A stretch of DNA of 64,000 nt from an uncultured Lachnospiraceae bacterium (GTDB taxonomy: Bacteria; Bacillota; Clostridia; Lachnospirales; Lachnospiraceae): NCBI GenBank assembly GCA_947305245.1, contig CAMZDG010000008.1, positions 36,026 through 100,025 on the forward strand, given 5' to 3'. Under the pieces are notes generated by a model that worked only from the letters and a program-made list of their open reading frames with translations, searched no databases and was not told where the DNA came from. Positions 8,482-17,000 of this stretch are shown one piece after another; the stretch's first letter is position 1; every line of letters starts with the position of its first letter. Position numbers and translations under genes: made by a program.

Positions 8482-9852
8482 ATGGGTTTGATTTCAACAG
8501 TTGTGGGCGCAGCGTCCGGAGTGATCAATGCAGGCGTAGGAGCAGTGTCCGGCACTATGGCCAATCAGTGGAAAGAGTTCTTCTACTGTGATGCCATCGA
8601 TTCCAAGTATCTGATGGTTCGCGGTCACAGAAGGGCAACTGGTAAGGCTGCAAATAATAAGGGCGATGACAACATTATTTCCAACGGTTCCGTGATCGCG
8701 GTTGCGGACGGACAGTGTATGCTGATCGTAGATCAGGGAAGAGTTGCAGATCTCTGCGCAGTTCCCGGCGAGTACGTATATGATCAGTCTTCCGAGCCTT
8801 CCATCTTTACCGGTAACCTTGGTGAGTCCATCAAGGAAACCTTTAAGGCGATGGGCAGACGTTTCACCTTTGGCGGTGACAGCGGCAAGGAGCAGAGAGT
8901 TTATTACATCAACACCAAGGAAATCATGGGCAACATGTATGGCACCCCTAAGAAGGTTCCGTTCCGTGTTGTTGACGAGCGTGCAGGCATCGACATCGAC
9001 ATCTCCATCGGATGCTTCGGTGAGTACAGCTATCACGTATCTGATCCCATTGTTTTCTACACCAATATCTGTGGTAACTCCGCAGAGTGCTTCGAGCGTT
9101 CGAAGATCGACAGCCAGCTGAAGACCGAGATCCTGACCGCACTTCAGCCCGCATTCGCCAAGATCTCCGCAATGGGCGTTCGTTATTCCGCACTTCCCGG
9201 CCACACCGAGGAGATCGCGCAGGCTCTGAACGAAGTGCTTTCCGAGAAGTGGGGCGCACAGAGAGGTCTCGAGATCGTTTCCTTCGGCGTATCCTCCGTA
9301 ACGGCGGATGAAGAAGACGAGAAGATGATCAAGGAAATGCAGAAGCAGGCTGCTTACACGGATCCTACCCGTCTGGCAGCATACGCAGGCGTAGCTCAGG
9401 CAGATGCAATGAAGCTCGCTGCTGCAAATACTTCCGCAGGTCCCATGATGGCATTCATGGGCATGAACGCAGCACAGAACGCTGGCGGCGGACTTGACAT
9501 CAACGGACTGATGGCACAGGGTCAGGCAATGCGTCAGCAGCAGGCAGCGGCTCAGGCGGCAGCTCCCGCTCCCGCAGCTAACAGCTGGAAGTGCAGCTGT
9601 GGCGCAACCGTAACTGGCAACTTCTGTCCTGAGTGTGGCGCGAAGAAGCCCGCTCCCGCAGCAGGCTGGACCTGCTCCTGCGGTACCGTAAACCAGGGCA
9701 AGTTCTGCTCCAACTGTGGCGCGAAGAAGCCCGCAGGCGTTCCTCAGTATAAGTGCGACAAGTGCGGCTGGATGCCTGAGGATCCTGCAAATCCTCCGAA
9801 GTTCTGCCCTGAGTGCGGCGATCCCTTCGGTGACGAGGACGTAGTTCAATAA
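8482..9852 (+). CDS. SPFH/Band-7 domain protein with C-terminal zinc ribbons (YdjI-like)
   Basis: The protein has 456 residues starting at ATG 8482, which has TTAGGAGGTAGCAAA upstream; the open frame extends further 5' but through the promoter. The N-terminus (MGLISTVVGAASGVINAGVG) is hydrophobic and Gly/Ala-rich. A stomatin/prohibitin-like SPFH domain (about 40-290) follows, then an Ala/Gln-rich hinge (about 350-370) and three zinc ribbons of CxCG/CxxC...CxxCG form. The first two ribbons are near-copies (ending CGAKKP). The architecture matches Bacillus YdjI, a membrane-stress scaffold protein. It is monocistronic, with its own promoter and terminator. Which ligand or complex it serves here is unknown. 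Confidence 0.85.
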   Translation: MGLISTVVGAASGVINAGVGAVSGTMANQWKEFFYCDAIDSKYLMVRGHRRATGKAANNKGDDNIISNGSVIAVADGQCMLIVDQGRVADLCAVPGEYVYDQSSEPSIFTGNLGESIKETFKAMGRRFTFGGDSGKEQRVYYINTKEIMGNMYGTPKKVPFRVVDERAGIDIDISIGCFGEYSYHVSDPIVFYTNICGNSAECFERSKIDSQLKTEILTALQPAFAKISAMGVRYSALPGHTEEIAQALNEVLSEKWGAQRGLEIVSFGVSSVTADEEDEKMIKEMQKQAAYTDPTRLAAYAGVAQADAMKLAAANTSAGPMMAFMGMNAAQNAGGGLDINGLMAQGQAMRQQQAAAQAAAPAPAANSWKCSCGATVTGNFCPECGAKKPAPAAGWTCSCGTVNQGKFCSNCGAKKPAGVPQYKCDKCGWMPEDPANPPKFCPECGDPFGDEDVVQ

Positions 9853-9862
9853 GATGAAATTT

Positions 9863-9895
9863 TCTGGCTCCTGAGTTTCGGGAGCCAGATTTTTT
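9863..9895 (+). terminator. Rho-independent terminator after the SPFH gene
   Basis: A 9-bp perfect stem TCTGGCTCC / GGAGCCAGA is followed by TTTTTT. Confidence 0.93.
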
Positions 9896-9916
9896 GCAAA
9901 AAGATGTAAAATATAC

Positions 9917-9945
9917 TTGACATAATGCCATTGAGGTTATATGAT
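9917..9945 (+). promoter_or_regulatory. Sigma-A promoter of the natAB-like operon
   Basis: Consensus -35 TTGACA (9917-9922), a 17-bp spacer and -10 TATGAT (9940-9945) lie about 60 bases before the ATPase gene. Confidence 0.85.
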
Positions 9946-10004
9946 GGTTTCCAAGGGAGCCAGTAAGAATCTTAGTTTCATGGCTTAGAACGTAAGGAGG
10001 TCAT

Positions 10005-10784
10005 ATGGAAGAACTATTACAGGTAAAAGAGTTGCGGAAGACGTTCACGCTCTCCGCAAAGCAGCAGAAAATTGAAAATACGAAAGAGAAGGTGAAGGTG
10101 GCCGTGGACGGTCTTTCCTTTACGGCTTATAAAGGAGAGGTGTTTGGACTTCTCGGACCCAACGGAGCCGGAAAGACGACGACGCTCCGCATGCTGGCAA
10201 CCCTGATCAAGCCTGATTCGGGAGACGCGATCCTCGACGGTGCGAGCATCGTGAAGGAGCCGGAGAAGGTGAGGGAGAAGATCGGTTTCCTTACCAGTGA
10301 GCTAAAGCTGGAGGATTTCTTTACGCCGAATTATCAGTTTGACTTTTTCTCTGGCTTATACGGCGTGGATCCGCAGGTTGCGGCAGCGAGAAAGAAGGAG
10401 ATCTTTGAGCGCTTTGGCATCGATCGCTTTGCGGAGGTGAAGGTGGGAAATCTTTCCACCGGCATGAAGCAGAAGGTGAGCCTTGTGGTTAGCCTGGTAC
10501 ATGATCCCGATGTTGTCATCTTTGATGAGCCGACCAACGGCCTGGACGTCCTGACGGCGAAGGTGGTAACGGACTTCCTGCTGGATCTGAAATCCAGAGG
10601 GAAAACGATCATCGTTTCCACGCATATTTTCAGCCTGATCGAGAAGATCTGTGACCGCGTTGGCATCGTGATCAATGGAAAGATGGTGGAATGCAACACC
10701 TTAAAGGAGCTTTGCGGTGACAAGTCATTGGAAGAACGCTTCTTTGAAATCTACGAAGAAAGAGTAGGTAAGATTGATGAATAA
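10005..10784 (+). CDS. ABC transporter ATP-binding protein, NatA-like
   Basis: The protein has 259 residues. Walker A LGPNGAGKTTT, a Q-loop-region substitution (FLTSELKLEDFFT), signature LSTGMKQKVSL, Walker B VVIFDEPTNGLD and the H-loop STHIF are all present. It resembles NatA, the ATPase of the Na+ exporter NatAB, and related drug or peptide exporters. Together with the overlapping permease gene it forms a complete exporter of the ABC-2 type. The ATG at 10005 follows AAGGAGGTCAT. The transported substrate cannot be told from the sequence. Confidence 0.92.
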   Translation: MEELLQVKELRKTFTLSAKQQKIENTKEKVKVAVDGLSFTAYKGEVFGLLGPNGAGKTTTLRMLATLIKPDSGDAILDGASIVKEPEKVREKIGFLTSELKLEDFFTPNYQFDFFSGLYGVDPQVAAARKKEIFERFGIDRFAEVKVGNLSTGMKQKVSLVVSLVHDPDVVIFDEPTNGLDVLTAKVVTDFLLDLKSRGKTIIVSTHIFSLIEKICDRVGIVINGKMVECNTLKELCGDKSLEERFFEIYEERVGKIDE

Positions 10785-11976
10785 CATAGTGACGATCATA
10801 AAGAAAGAATTGGCCCGTTTCTTCGGAGACAAGAGACTGGTGTTTACCACGGTGATCATGCCGGGATTATTGATTTTTCTGATGTACAGCCTGATGGGCG
10901 AGGGAATGATGAAGCAGCTTACGACGGAGGAGGATTACGTGGCAAAGGGCTACGCGGTGAACATGCCCTCTGAACTCGAGCCGATGATGCAGGGACTGAA
11001 CATTGACTGGGAGACCTGGGACGGCAAGGGAGAGGAGAAGAAGGACGAGATCCTGAAAGCGATCGCAGACGGCGAGAAGGATCTGCTCCTGTATTTCCCG
11101 GAAGGCTTCATGACGGAGATGGCCGCATATGACCTGCAGACGGCAAAGGGCGCGGCGCCCAACGTGGAGATCTATTACAGCTCCGAGAAGAGCAATTCCT
11201 ATACGACGGTGTCGAAACTGCAGAACTTCTTTGAGGCGTATGAGGAGAGCATGGTCAATAAGTATGACGTGAACGCAGGCATGGGAGAGGGAACCTTTGG
11301 CGCATATGATCAGGCTTCCGAGACCGGAATCCTCGGGAAAATGCTTTCCGGACTTCTGCCCATGCTGATCATGACCTTTATCTTCAGCGGATGTCAGGGC
11401 GTGGCACCGGAATCCATTGCCGGTGAGAAGGAGAGAGGCACCATTGCAACCCTTCTGGTAACGCCCGTAAAGCGCAGCGCACTGGCACTCGGCAAGGTGA
11501 TCAGCCTGAGCGTGATCGCACTGATGGCAGGCGTTTCGAGCTTCCTCGGCACGATCTTCTCCCTGCCGAAGATGATGGGAAATGAAGTGAATTTTGACGC
11601 GATGACCTTTGGCGTTTCCGATTATGTGTTGCTGCTTGTGGTGATCGTTTCTACGGTGCTGGTGATGGTATCCATTATCTCCATCATCTCCGCAAATGCA
11701 AAGAGCGTGAAGGAAGCAACCACAATGATGGCCCCCTTCATGATCGCAGTGATGCTCATCAGCATTCTCCCCATGTTGGGAATGGATATTGGCGGCAAGG
11801 CTGCATACCTGATCCCGCTGTTTAATTCCGTGAAGGTGATGACTGGCATCTTTGGATTCAATACGGACCTGACCATGGCTATGGTGACCGTTGGCGTGAA
11901 CCTGGTGGCAACCGGTGTTCTGGTGACCGTGCTGACGAAGATGTTTGGCAGCGAGAACGTAATGTTTGGAAAGTAA
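10777..11976 (+). CDS. ABC-2 type transporter permease, NatB-like
   Basis: The protein has about 399 residues from ATG 10777; a TTG three bases earlier is an alternative. The first span is at about 20-40, then a long extracytoplasmic loop (about 45-180), then five to six spans (190-395). The conserved APESIAGEKERGTIATLLVTPVKR stretch is the coupling region of NatB/ABC2 permeases. The gene overlaps the ATPase gene by 8 bases, so the two are translationally coupled. The large external loop is typical of NatB. The function is inferred to be export of Na+ or a toxic compound. Confidence 0.88.
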   Translation: MNNIVTIIKKELARFFGDKRLVFTTVIMPGLLIFLMYSLMGEGMMKQLTTEEDYVAKGYAVNMPSELEPMMQGLNIDWETWDGKGEEKKDEILKAIADGEKDLLLYFPEGFMTEMAAYDLQTAKGAAPNVEIYYSSEKSNSYTTVSKLQNFFEAYEESMVNKYDVNAGMGEGTFGAYDQASETGILGKMLSGLLPMLIMTFIFSGCQGVAPESIAGEKERGTIATLLVTPVKRSALALGKVISLSVIALMAGVSSFLGTIFSLPKMMGNEVNFDAMTFGVSDYVLLLVVIVSTVLVMVSIISIISANAKSVKEATTMMAPFMIAVMLISILPMLGMDIGGKAAYLIPLFNSVKVMTGIFGFNTDLTMAMVTVGVNLVATGVLVTVLTKMFGSENVMFGK

Positions 11977-12045
11977 GAGAATTATGAAGCCGGCGGCGGG
12001 AGAGCGATGCCTGCGGCAGAATCGATGCTTGATAAGAAAGCAAAG

Positions 12046-12067
12046 AAAAAGGGCTGAAGATCAGCCC
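12046..12067 (-). terminator. Terminator of mntP (minus strand)
   Basis: The 7-bp stem GGGCTGA / TCAGCCC with a 3-nt loop overlaps the mntP stop codon. Read on the minus strand it is followed by TTTTT. Confidence 0.7.
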
Positions 12068-12624
12068 AGGAATCCTAAGTGTTCCAGGAGGATCTTCAGT
12101 CCCATACCAATGAGGATGATGCCGCCGGCGATCTCGGCCTTAGCCTTGTATTTCACGCCGAAGACATTCCCGATTTTCACACCTGCTGCAGAGAATAGGA
12201 ACGTGATGACGCCGATGAAGCTGATGGCGGGAACAATGCGTACCTGCAGAAAGGCGAAGGTAACGCCCACGGCCAGGGCATCGATGCTGGTGGCGACTGC
12301 CAGAAGAAACATGGTCTTTACGTCCAGCGAGGCATCCGCCTTCTCTTCCTCTTTCGAGAGAGCCTCGCGGATCATGGAGAGGCCGATGAGAAAGAGCAGA
12401 CCGAAGGCGATCCAGTGGTCGATGGAAGTGATATAGGTCTCAAATTGTTTCCCGAGGTAGTACCCGATGAGGGGCATTCCCGCCTGGAATCCACCGAACC
12501 AGAGGCCGACGATGACGGCATTTTTCAGGCTCATTTTCTGCATGGCAAGTCCTTTGCAGATGGAAACGGCAAAGGCATCCATGGAGAGGCCTACCGCCAC
12601 CAGAAACAGTTCAAATAAACTCAT
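12061..12624 (-). CDS. mntP: Putative manganese efflux pump MntP
   Basis: The protein has 187 residues and six hydrophobic segments. The paired acidic motifs in the membrane are typical of the family: [15 protein letters not shown] (helix 1) and [14 protein letters not shown] (helix 4). MntP exports Mn2+ across the cytoplasmic membrane to prevent toxicity. The start (ATG ending at 12624) has AAGGAGAAC upstream. Only about 38 bases separate it from the csp terminator and no promoter or Mn2+ riboswitch is visible there, so it may depend on read-through from csp. Confidence 0.92.
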   Translation of the reverse strand: MSLFELFLVAVGLSMDAFAVSICKGLAMQKMSLKNAVIVGLWFGGFQAGMPLIGYYLGKQFETYITSIDHWIAFGLLFLIGLSMIREALSKEEEKADASLDVKTMFLLAVATSIDALAVGVTFAFLQVRIVPAISFIGVITFLFSAAGVKIGNVFGVKYKAKAEIAGGIILIGMGLKILLEHLGFLG

Positions 12625-12662
12625 GAGAAAGTTCTCCTTGTAGTTCCTAAAGAGATAAAGAA

Positions 12663-12691
12663 AAGTGCCGGACCATTTCGTCCGGCACTTC
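12663..12691 (-). terminator. Terminator of the cold-shock gene, symmetrical
   Basis: A perfect 10-bp stem AAGTGCCGGA / TCCGGCACTT with an 8-nt loop. On the minus strand it is followed by TTCTTTAT; on the plus strand by CTTTTTG. It could stop RNA polymerase from either side. Confidence 0.85.
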
Positions 12692-12713
12692 TTTTTGCAG
12701 AGTTAGATCAATA

Positions 12714-12929
12714 TTAAGCTACTACAGTAACGTTGGTAGCGCGGATCTTGCTGCTGTTCTGAGGGTCGCACTCGGTGTCAAAAGTAACCTTCTGACCTTC
12801 CTCAAGGGACTTGAAGCCTTCAGCGTTGATTGCGGAGAAATGTACGAATACTTCCTCGCCAGTAGCTTCGTTGGTGATGAAACCATAACCCTTCTGTGCG
12901 TTAAACCACTTAACTGTACCGTTGTTCAT
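12714..12929 (-). CDS. csp: Cold-shock protein, CspA family
   Basis: The protein has 71 residues and is a single cold-shock domain. RNP1 is KGYGFI and RNP2 is VFVHFSAI, with the usual N-terminus [17 protein letters not shown]. It binds single-stranded RNA and DNA and melts secondary structure. The ATG follows GAAGGAGGTACCAAA. A consensus promoter lies about 220 bases upstream, so the mRNA has an unusually long and structured leader, as known for cspA-type genes. Confidence 0.97.
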   Translation of the reverse strand: MNNGTVKWFNAQKGYGFITNEATGEEVFVHFSAINAEGFKSLEEGQKVTFDTECDPQNSSKIRATNVTVVA

Positions 12930-13148
12930 TTTGGTACCTCCTTCTTTTTTGGGGCTTAGCCCGTTTTAGGTTTAGTAATTCTAAAACGTAGGACAAAAAA
13001 ATCACATATTTTTGTCAACCATCATTAGAATGCGCCGTGGACCTAAGTCCGCGGTTCCTCTTCACTCTGCACTTCGTAGTCCCAAGTTCGCAGAAGCGAA
13101 TGATGACTTACAAAAATATGTGAGTTCAATGGCTTGCTTTTAGAATCC
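12930..13148 (-). promoter_or_regulatory. Long structured 5' leader of csp
   Basis: This is the leader between the csp promoter and start codon. Its outer stem pairs 13003-13015 (CACATATTTTTGT) with 13110-13122 perfectly over 13 bp, continued inward by CATCATT (13020-13026) with AATGATG (13099-13105). Inside, CCGTGGAC/GTCCGCGG (about 13035-13054) forms a hairpin. Nearest the gene, CGTTTTAG (12962-12969) pairs with CTAAAACG (12981-12988), some 20 bases before the Shine-Dalgarno site. Cold-shock leaders of this kind refold with temperature; that role is inferred here. Confidence 0.7.
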
Positions 13149-13154
13149 TCTTAA

Positions 13155-13183
13155 AGTATAGTATCCCTTACGGAAAATGTCAA
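13155..13183 (-). promoter_or_regulatory. Consensus sigma-A promoter of csp (minus strand)
   Basis: On the minus strand: perfect -35 TTGACA (13183-13178), a 17-bp spacer and -10 TATACT (13160-13155). This is among the strongest promoters in the window. Confidence 0.9.
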
Positions 13184-13297
13184 TCAATTTTTTGATTTCG
13201 CAGATTTATTTGGTATATTTTCACAAATTCAGCTAAAAATATGGACAGGAGACGGGGTGCGGGGCATCACCTGCACGCGAAAAGGAGGGATGCGGGA

Positions 13298-13930
13298 ATG
13301 ATGATTCCCTTGTGGTATGGGCTGCTCCTGGGAGGGGCCACGGCCTATTTCGGATTCTGGTATGGACGGAGCAGAAACTGGGGACTTTTGGAGACGACGA
13401 GAAGGGGAGAGACGGAGGATACAAATGCGCCTGGGGCCAGAGCGCTGCGGGGAGGCGGAAACGACGCGGGGAAGGGAAACCGAAAGGACGTGATGCCGAG
13501 GAGGATCCTTCCCGGGGTGCGTTATCTTGCGAGCCCGACCAGTGGCATGGTGGAGCAGATCGAGGAAGCGGGAAGGCGCGGCGCGAGGATCGTGACTTCG
13601 GATTCTAAGCTATATTCTCCGAGCGCGGGACGTGTTCTTTCCATCGCGCCCAGGGGGAATTCCTTCCTGATCATGACGGATTGGGGGTCGGAGGTGGAGG
13701 TGCGTGCCTGCACCAGTGAGGATGATCTTCTGGACCGGTATTTCAGGCCGCGGGTGATCCGCGGGGAGATCATACGCCGGGGAAAGCTCCTGCTCGAGTA
13801 TGACAGGGAGAAGCTTTGCAGGGAGTGCGAGGATACCGCGGTATATCTGATGGCGGAGCAGACGGGAGAGATGGAGCCCGCCGGTGAGACGCAGGTGGAG
13901 ATGGGAGAGGCGCTCTTTTGGGTCAACTGA
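13298..13930 (+). CDS. Degenerate PTS EIIA(Glc)-like membrane-anchored protein
   Basis: The protein has 210 residues from ATG 13298, which has AAGGAGG nine bases upstream; an in-frame ATG follows immediately. One transmembrane segment is at about 1-20 (MMIPLWYGLLLGGATAYFGF), followed by a charged linker to about 75. Residues 80-185 read like a PTS glucose-type EIIA fold: LASPTSGMVEQIEE, KLYSPSAGRVLSIAPRGNSFLIMTDWGSEVEV, IRRGKLLLEYDREKL. The two histidines of EIIA (in IHIG and KHAIGI) are absent, so it cannot carry phosphate. It may be a structural or regulatory derivative. This family call is by eye and is moderately sure. Confidence 0.55.
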   Translation: MMIPLWYGLLLGGATAYFGFWYGRSRNWGLLETTRRGETEDTNAPGARALRGGGNDAGKGNRKDVMPRRILPGVRYLASPTSGMVEQIEEAGRRGARIVTSDSKLYSPSAGRVLSIAPRGNSFLIMTDWGSEVEVRACTSEDDLLDRYFRPRVIRGEIIRRGKLLLEYDREKLCRECEDTAVYLMAEQTGEMEPAGETQVEMGEALFWVN

Positions 13931-13967
13931 AGAAAGGTAACAAAATCGACAGATTTTACAGAAAAGG

Positions 13968-13996
13968 TTGATGATTTTCAAAATTTTTAGTAAAAT
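13968..13996 (+). promoter_or_regulatory. Sigma-A promoter before the EAL protein gene
   Basis: TTGATG (13968-13973), a 17-bp spacer and TAAAAT (13991-13996). Transcription would begin just upstream of both candidate start codons of the next gene. Confidence 0.7.
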
Positions 13997-14079
13997 GTAA
14001 CTATGAGAAGTAGGCTTTCTCAGGAGTCGTTGTGGTGCTTGGAAGAGAGCGGATGCACGCGCATTCGCGGAGGTACGGC

Positions 14080-17000
14080 ATGCTGGGAGATAAAAGGGTT
14101 ATTGGGCTTTGTGTGACGAAGATTCATGACAGGGTGCGCGGCGCCCTGGCGGATGAGATCAATCTGGCGGCAGTGGAGGCAGGCTTTAAGCTGATCTGCT
14201 TTAACAGCATCGAGGACTTTTATAAGGATGACGTTTACAGCAAGGGCGCGAGAACGGTGTATGAGCGCATGGACTTGGATTTCCTGGACGGCATCATCAT
14301 CTGTGCGGAGCATTTCTGCGACAATCGGATCGTGAACGGGATCGTGCGGCGCGCGCAGGAAAAGAAGATCCCCGTCGTTATCTTAAACGGCGAGGCCTCC
14401 GGCTGTGTTCGCGTGATCAATGACTGTGAGGACGCATTCAAGGAACTGGTGCGCCACGTCATCAAGGAGCATCATGTCAGGGATCCGTTCTTTATGGCCG
14501 GGCGCCGTGATGATCATAATTCCAAGCAGAGATTAAAATATTATCAGGACGTCCTGGAGGAGTTTGGCATTCCTTTTCAGGAGAGCCGGATGGGATATGG
14601 CGATTATTGGGATGAGCCGGCCATGCGCATCACGGAGGAGCTTGTGGTGAGCGGGAAGCTTCCCCAGGCCATTATCTGCGCGAACGACAATATGGCGTTT
14701 GGCGTATGCAGAAAGCTCAAGATGCTGGGATATTCCGTGCCGAAGGACGTGATCGTGACGGGCTTTGACGGCGTTCCCGCGGTGGAATATTATTTCCCCA
14801 AGCTGACGACCTGTCGGGAGAACAGGCAGGCGCAGGCGCAGACCTGCTTGAGCGTGTTAAAGAAGCTTTTCGCGGGAGAGAGCGTGGAGCCGGAATATCG
14901 GATCCCGTATGAGACCGTGATCTCTGAGAGCTGCGGATGCGTTCGCCCCAAGCCGAAGGAGAGGGACGACGCGGCGGCGGATCTGTATGGACTTTTGGAG
15001 TCAATGGAGGCGCATGAGGATTACGTCACTTCGGAGACGGAGCGGATGCTGAACGTCGAGGACATGCATGATCTGATGGATCCTCTGTCCCGGTTTATTT
15101 TGCCTCATTCCTGGCTATGCGTTGGCAGCAAGCTGATGAAGATCGCGTCCGTTGAGAAGTGGGAGGACGGCAAGTGCGTGGCGATCCCGTGCGCGTATGA
15201 CAGTCATCAGAAGGTGCGGTTCATGCAGGATCAGGACATGCTTCCCGAGACAAGGGAGTGGGCGGAAGACGATGCCTGTTATATCATTACTTCCATCTAT
15301 TCCAAGGATTTCTACTGTGGTTTCTATGCCGTGAAGACATCCTACGTGGGCGGGATCAATTATAAGATGAAAAAGATCGTTCGCCTGGCGAACCTGATCT
15401 GCAATTCCCTGATCAATCAGTTTAAACAGCGGGAAACCCTGCGGAGTATGGAGGGCGCGATCTATCGGGATCCCATGACGGGACTGCCGAATCTGAAGGG
15501 CGCATCGAAATGGTTCCAGGAGTTCGCGTCCGAGCCGGGCAATCACGAAAAGAGCCTTTCCGTTTCAATCTTTGCATTGCCTCAATATGCGCAGATTTAT
15601 GAGAATTACGGGATCCACGTGATCGAGGAGATCGTATGTCTGATCTCTGACAGGCTGAAGAGCATGCGTGGTCGGGACGGATTCCTGGCGAAGAACTCTG
15701 AGAGTGAATTCCTGCTGATCCAGGCCTATGAGGAGCCGAGTCAGATCGAGGCAAATAATCAGAGGATCGCGGCGGCGGTACAGGCTGCGATCGCTACCTA
15801 TAATCATGAGAGTGACAATACCTATGACGTCGAGGTCAGCATGGGCAGCACCGTTGCAGATCCGGGGTGGGACGGCTCTCTGGGCGCCTTTGTAAAGTAT
15901 GCGTCCAATGAGATGTTCCTGAACCGAATGCGTGAGAATAAGGCGGAGAGGGTAAGTGTAAAGGATTCCCACGTGGACTATCTCGGCGTGTTCAACCTGC
16001 TGGTGGCGAATAATCTTTTCCGCTATCATTATCAGCCCATCGTGGACGCGAAAAACGGCGACATTTATGGATATGAGGCGCTGATGCGCACCAAGGGAGG
16101 GATCAATCTTTCGCCCCTGGAGATATTGGCGGCCGCGCGGGAGAATAAGCGTCTGAATGAGATCGAGCATGCGACCATGTTCAATATTCTGGAGCAGTAT
16201 GCGACGGAGAATGAAAGGTTCCACGGCAGGAAGGTCTTTATCAACACGATCCCGAATCATTTCCTGACGGAGGAAGAGTGTAAGGAGCTCAAGGATCAGT
16301 ATCGGCAGTATCTGGATCACGTGGTCTTTGAGGTGACGGAGCAGGATTCCAGCTCTGACGAGGAGATGGCAGCGCTCAAGCGTTTCAGCGCCGGAGAGGG
16401 CGGTGTGCAGATTGCCATCGACGACTTTGGCACGGGGCATTCTAATATCGTGAATCTGCTCCGATATGCGCCGCAGATCATTAAGATCGACCATTATCTG
16501 ATCAGTGGCATCGATCAGGACGTGAATAAGCAGATGTTCGTCAAGAACACCATTGAATTCGCCGCGATGAACGGGATCAAGGTGCTCGCGGAGGGCGTGG
16601 AGACGGCGCAGGAGATGCGTACGGTCATCGAATTCGGCGTGGACCTAATCCAGGGCTTCTATACGGGAAGACCTGCCGAGGATCCCGCCACGGACATTGA
16701 TGAGCGGATCCGCGATGAGATCATCAATGAGAATCTGAACTTTTCCGTATATAGCAAGGGCACGCAGAAGGTATATGCCGCCAAGGACGGCGAGGAAGTC
16801 AATCTCGTGGATCTTGCACTCCACAAATATAATTACGTGCACGTGGTTTCCGGCTCCGTGCATCTGATCGGGCGCAAGGACAGCTCGCTGAATCTGATCC
16901 TTCGCGTGGCGGACAATGCGGACGCACAGATCGTGATGACGGACGTAAATCTCACCGGAATCGACGAGCCTGCCATTCAGCTCGGCAAGGGCAGCAGTAT

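Noticed and set aside
8494..9849. Long minus-strand open frame opposite the SPFH gene
   Set aside because: It has low-complexity composition mirroring the plus-strand gene and no ribosome site or promoter; a shadow of biased codon use.
12625..12662. Manganese (yybP-ykoY) riboswitch before mntP
   Set aside because: The space is too short and lacks the motif.
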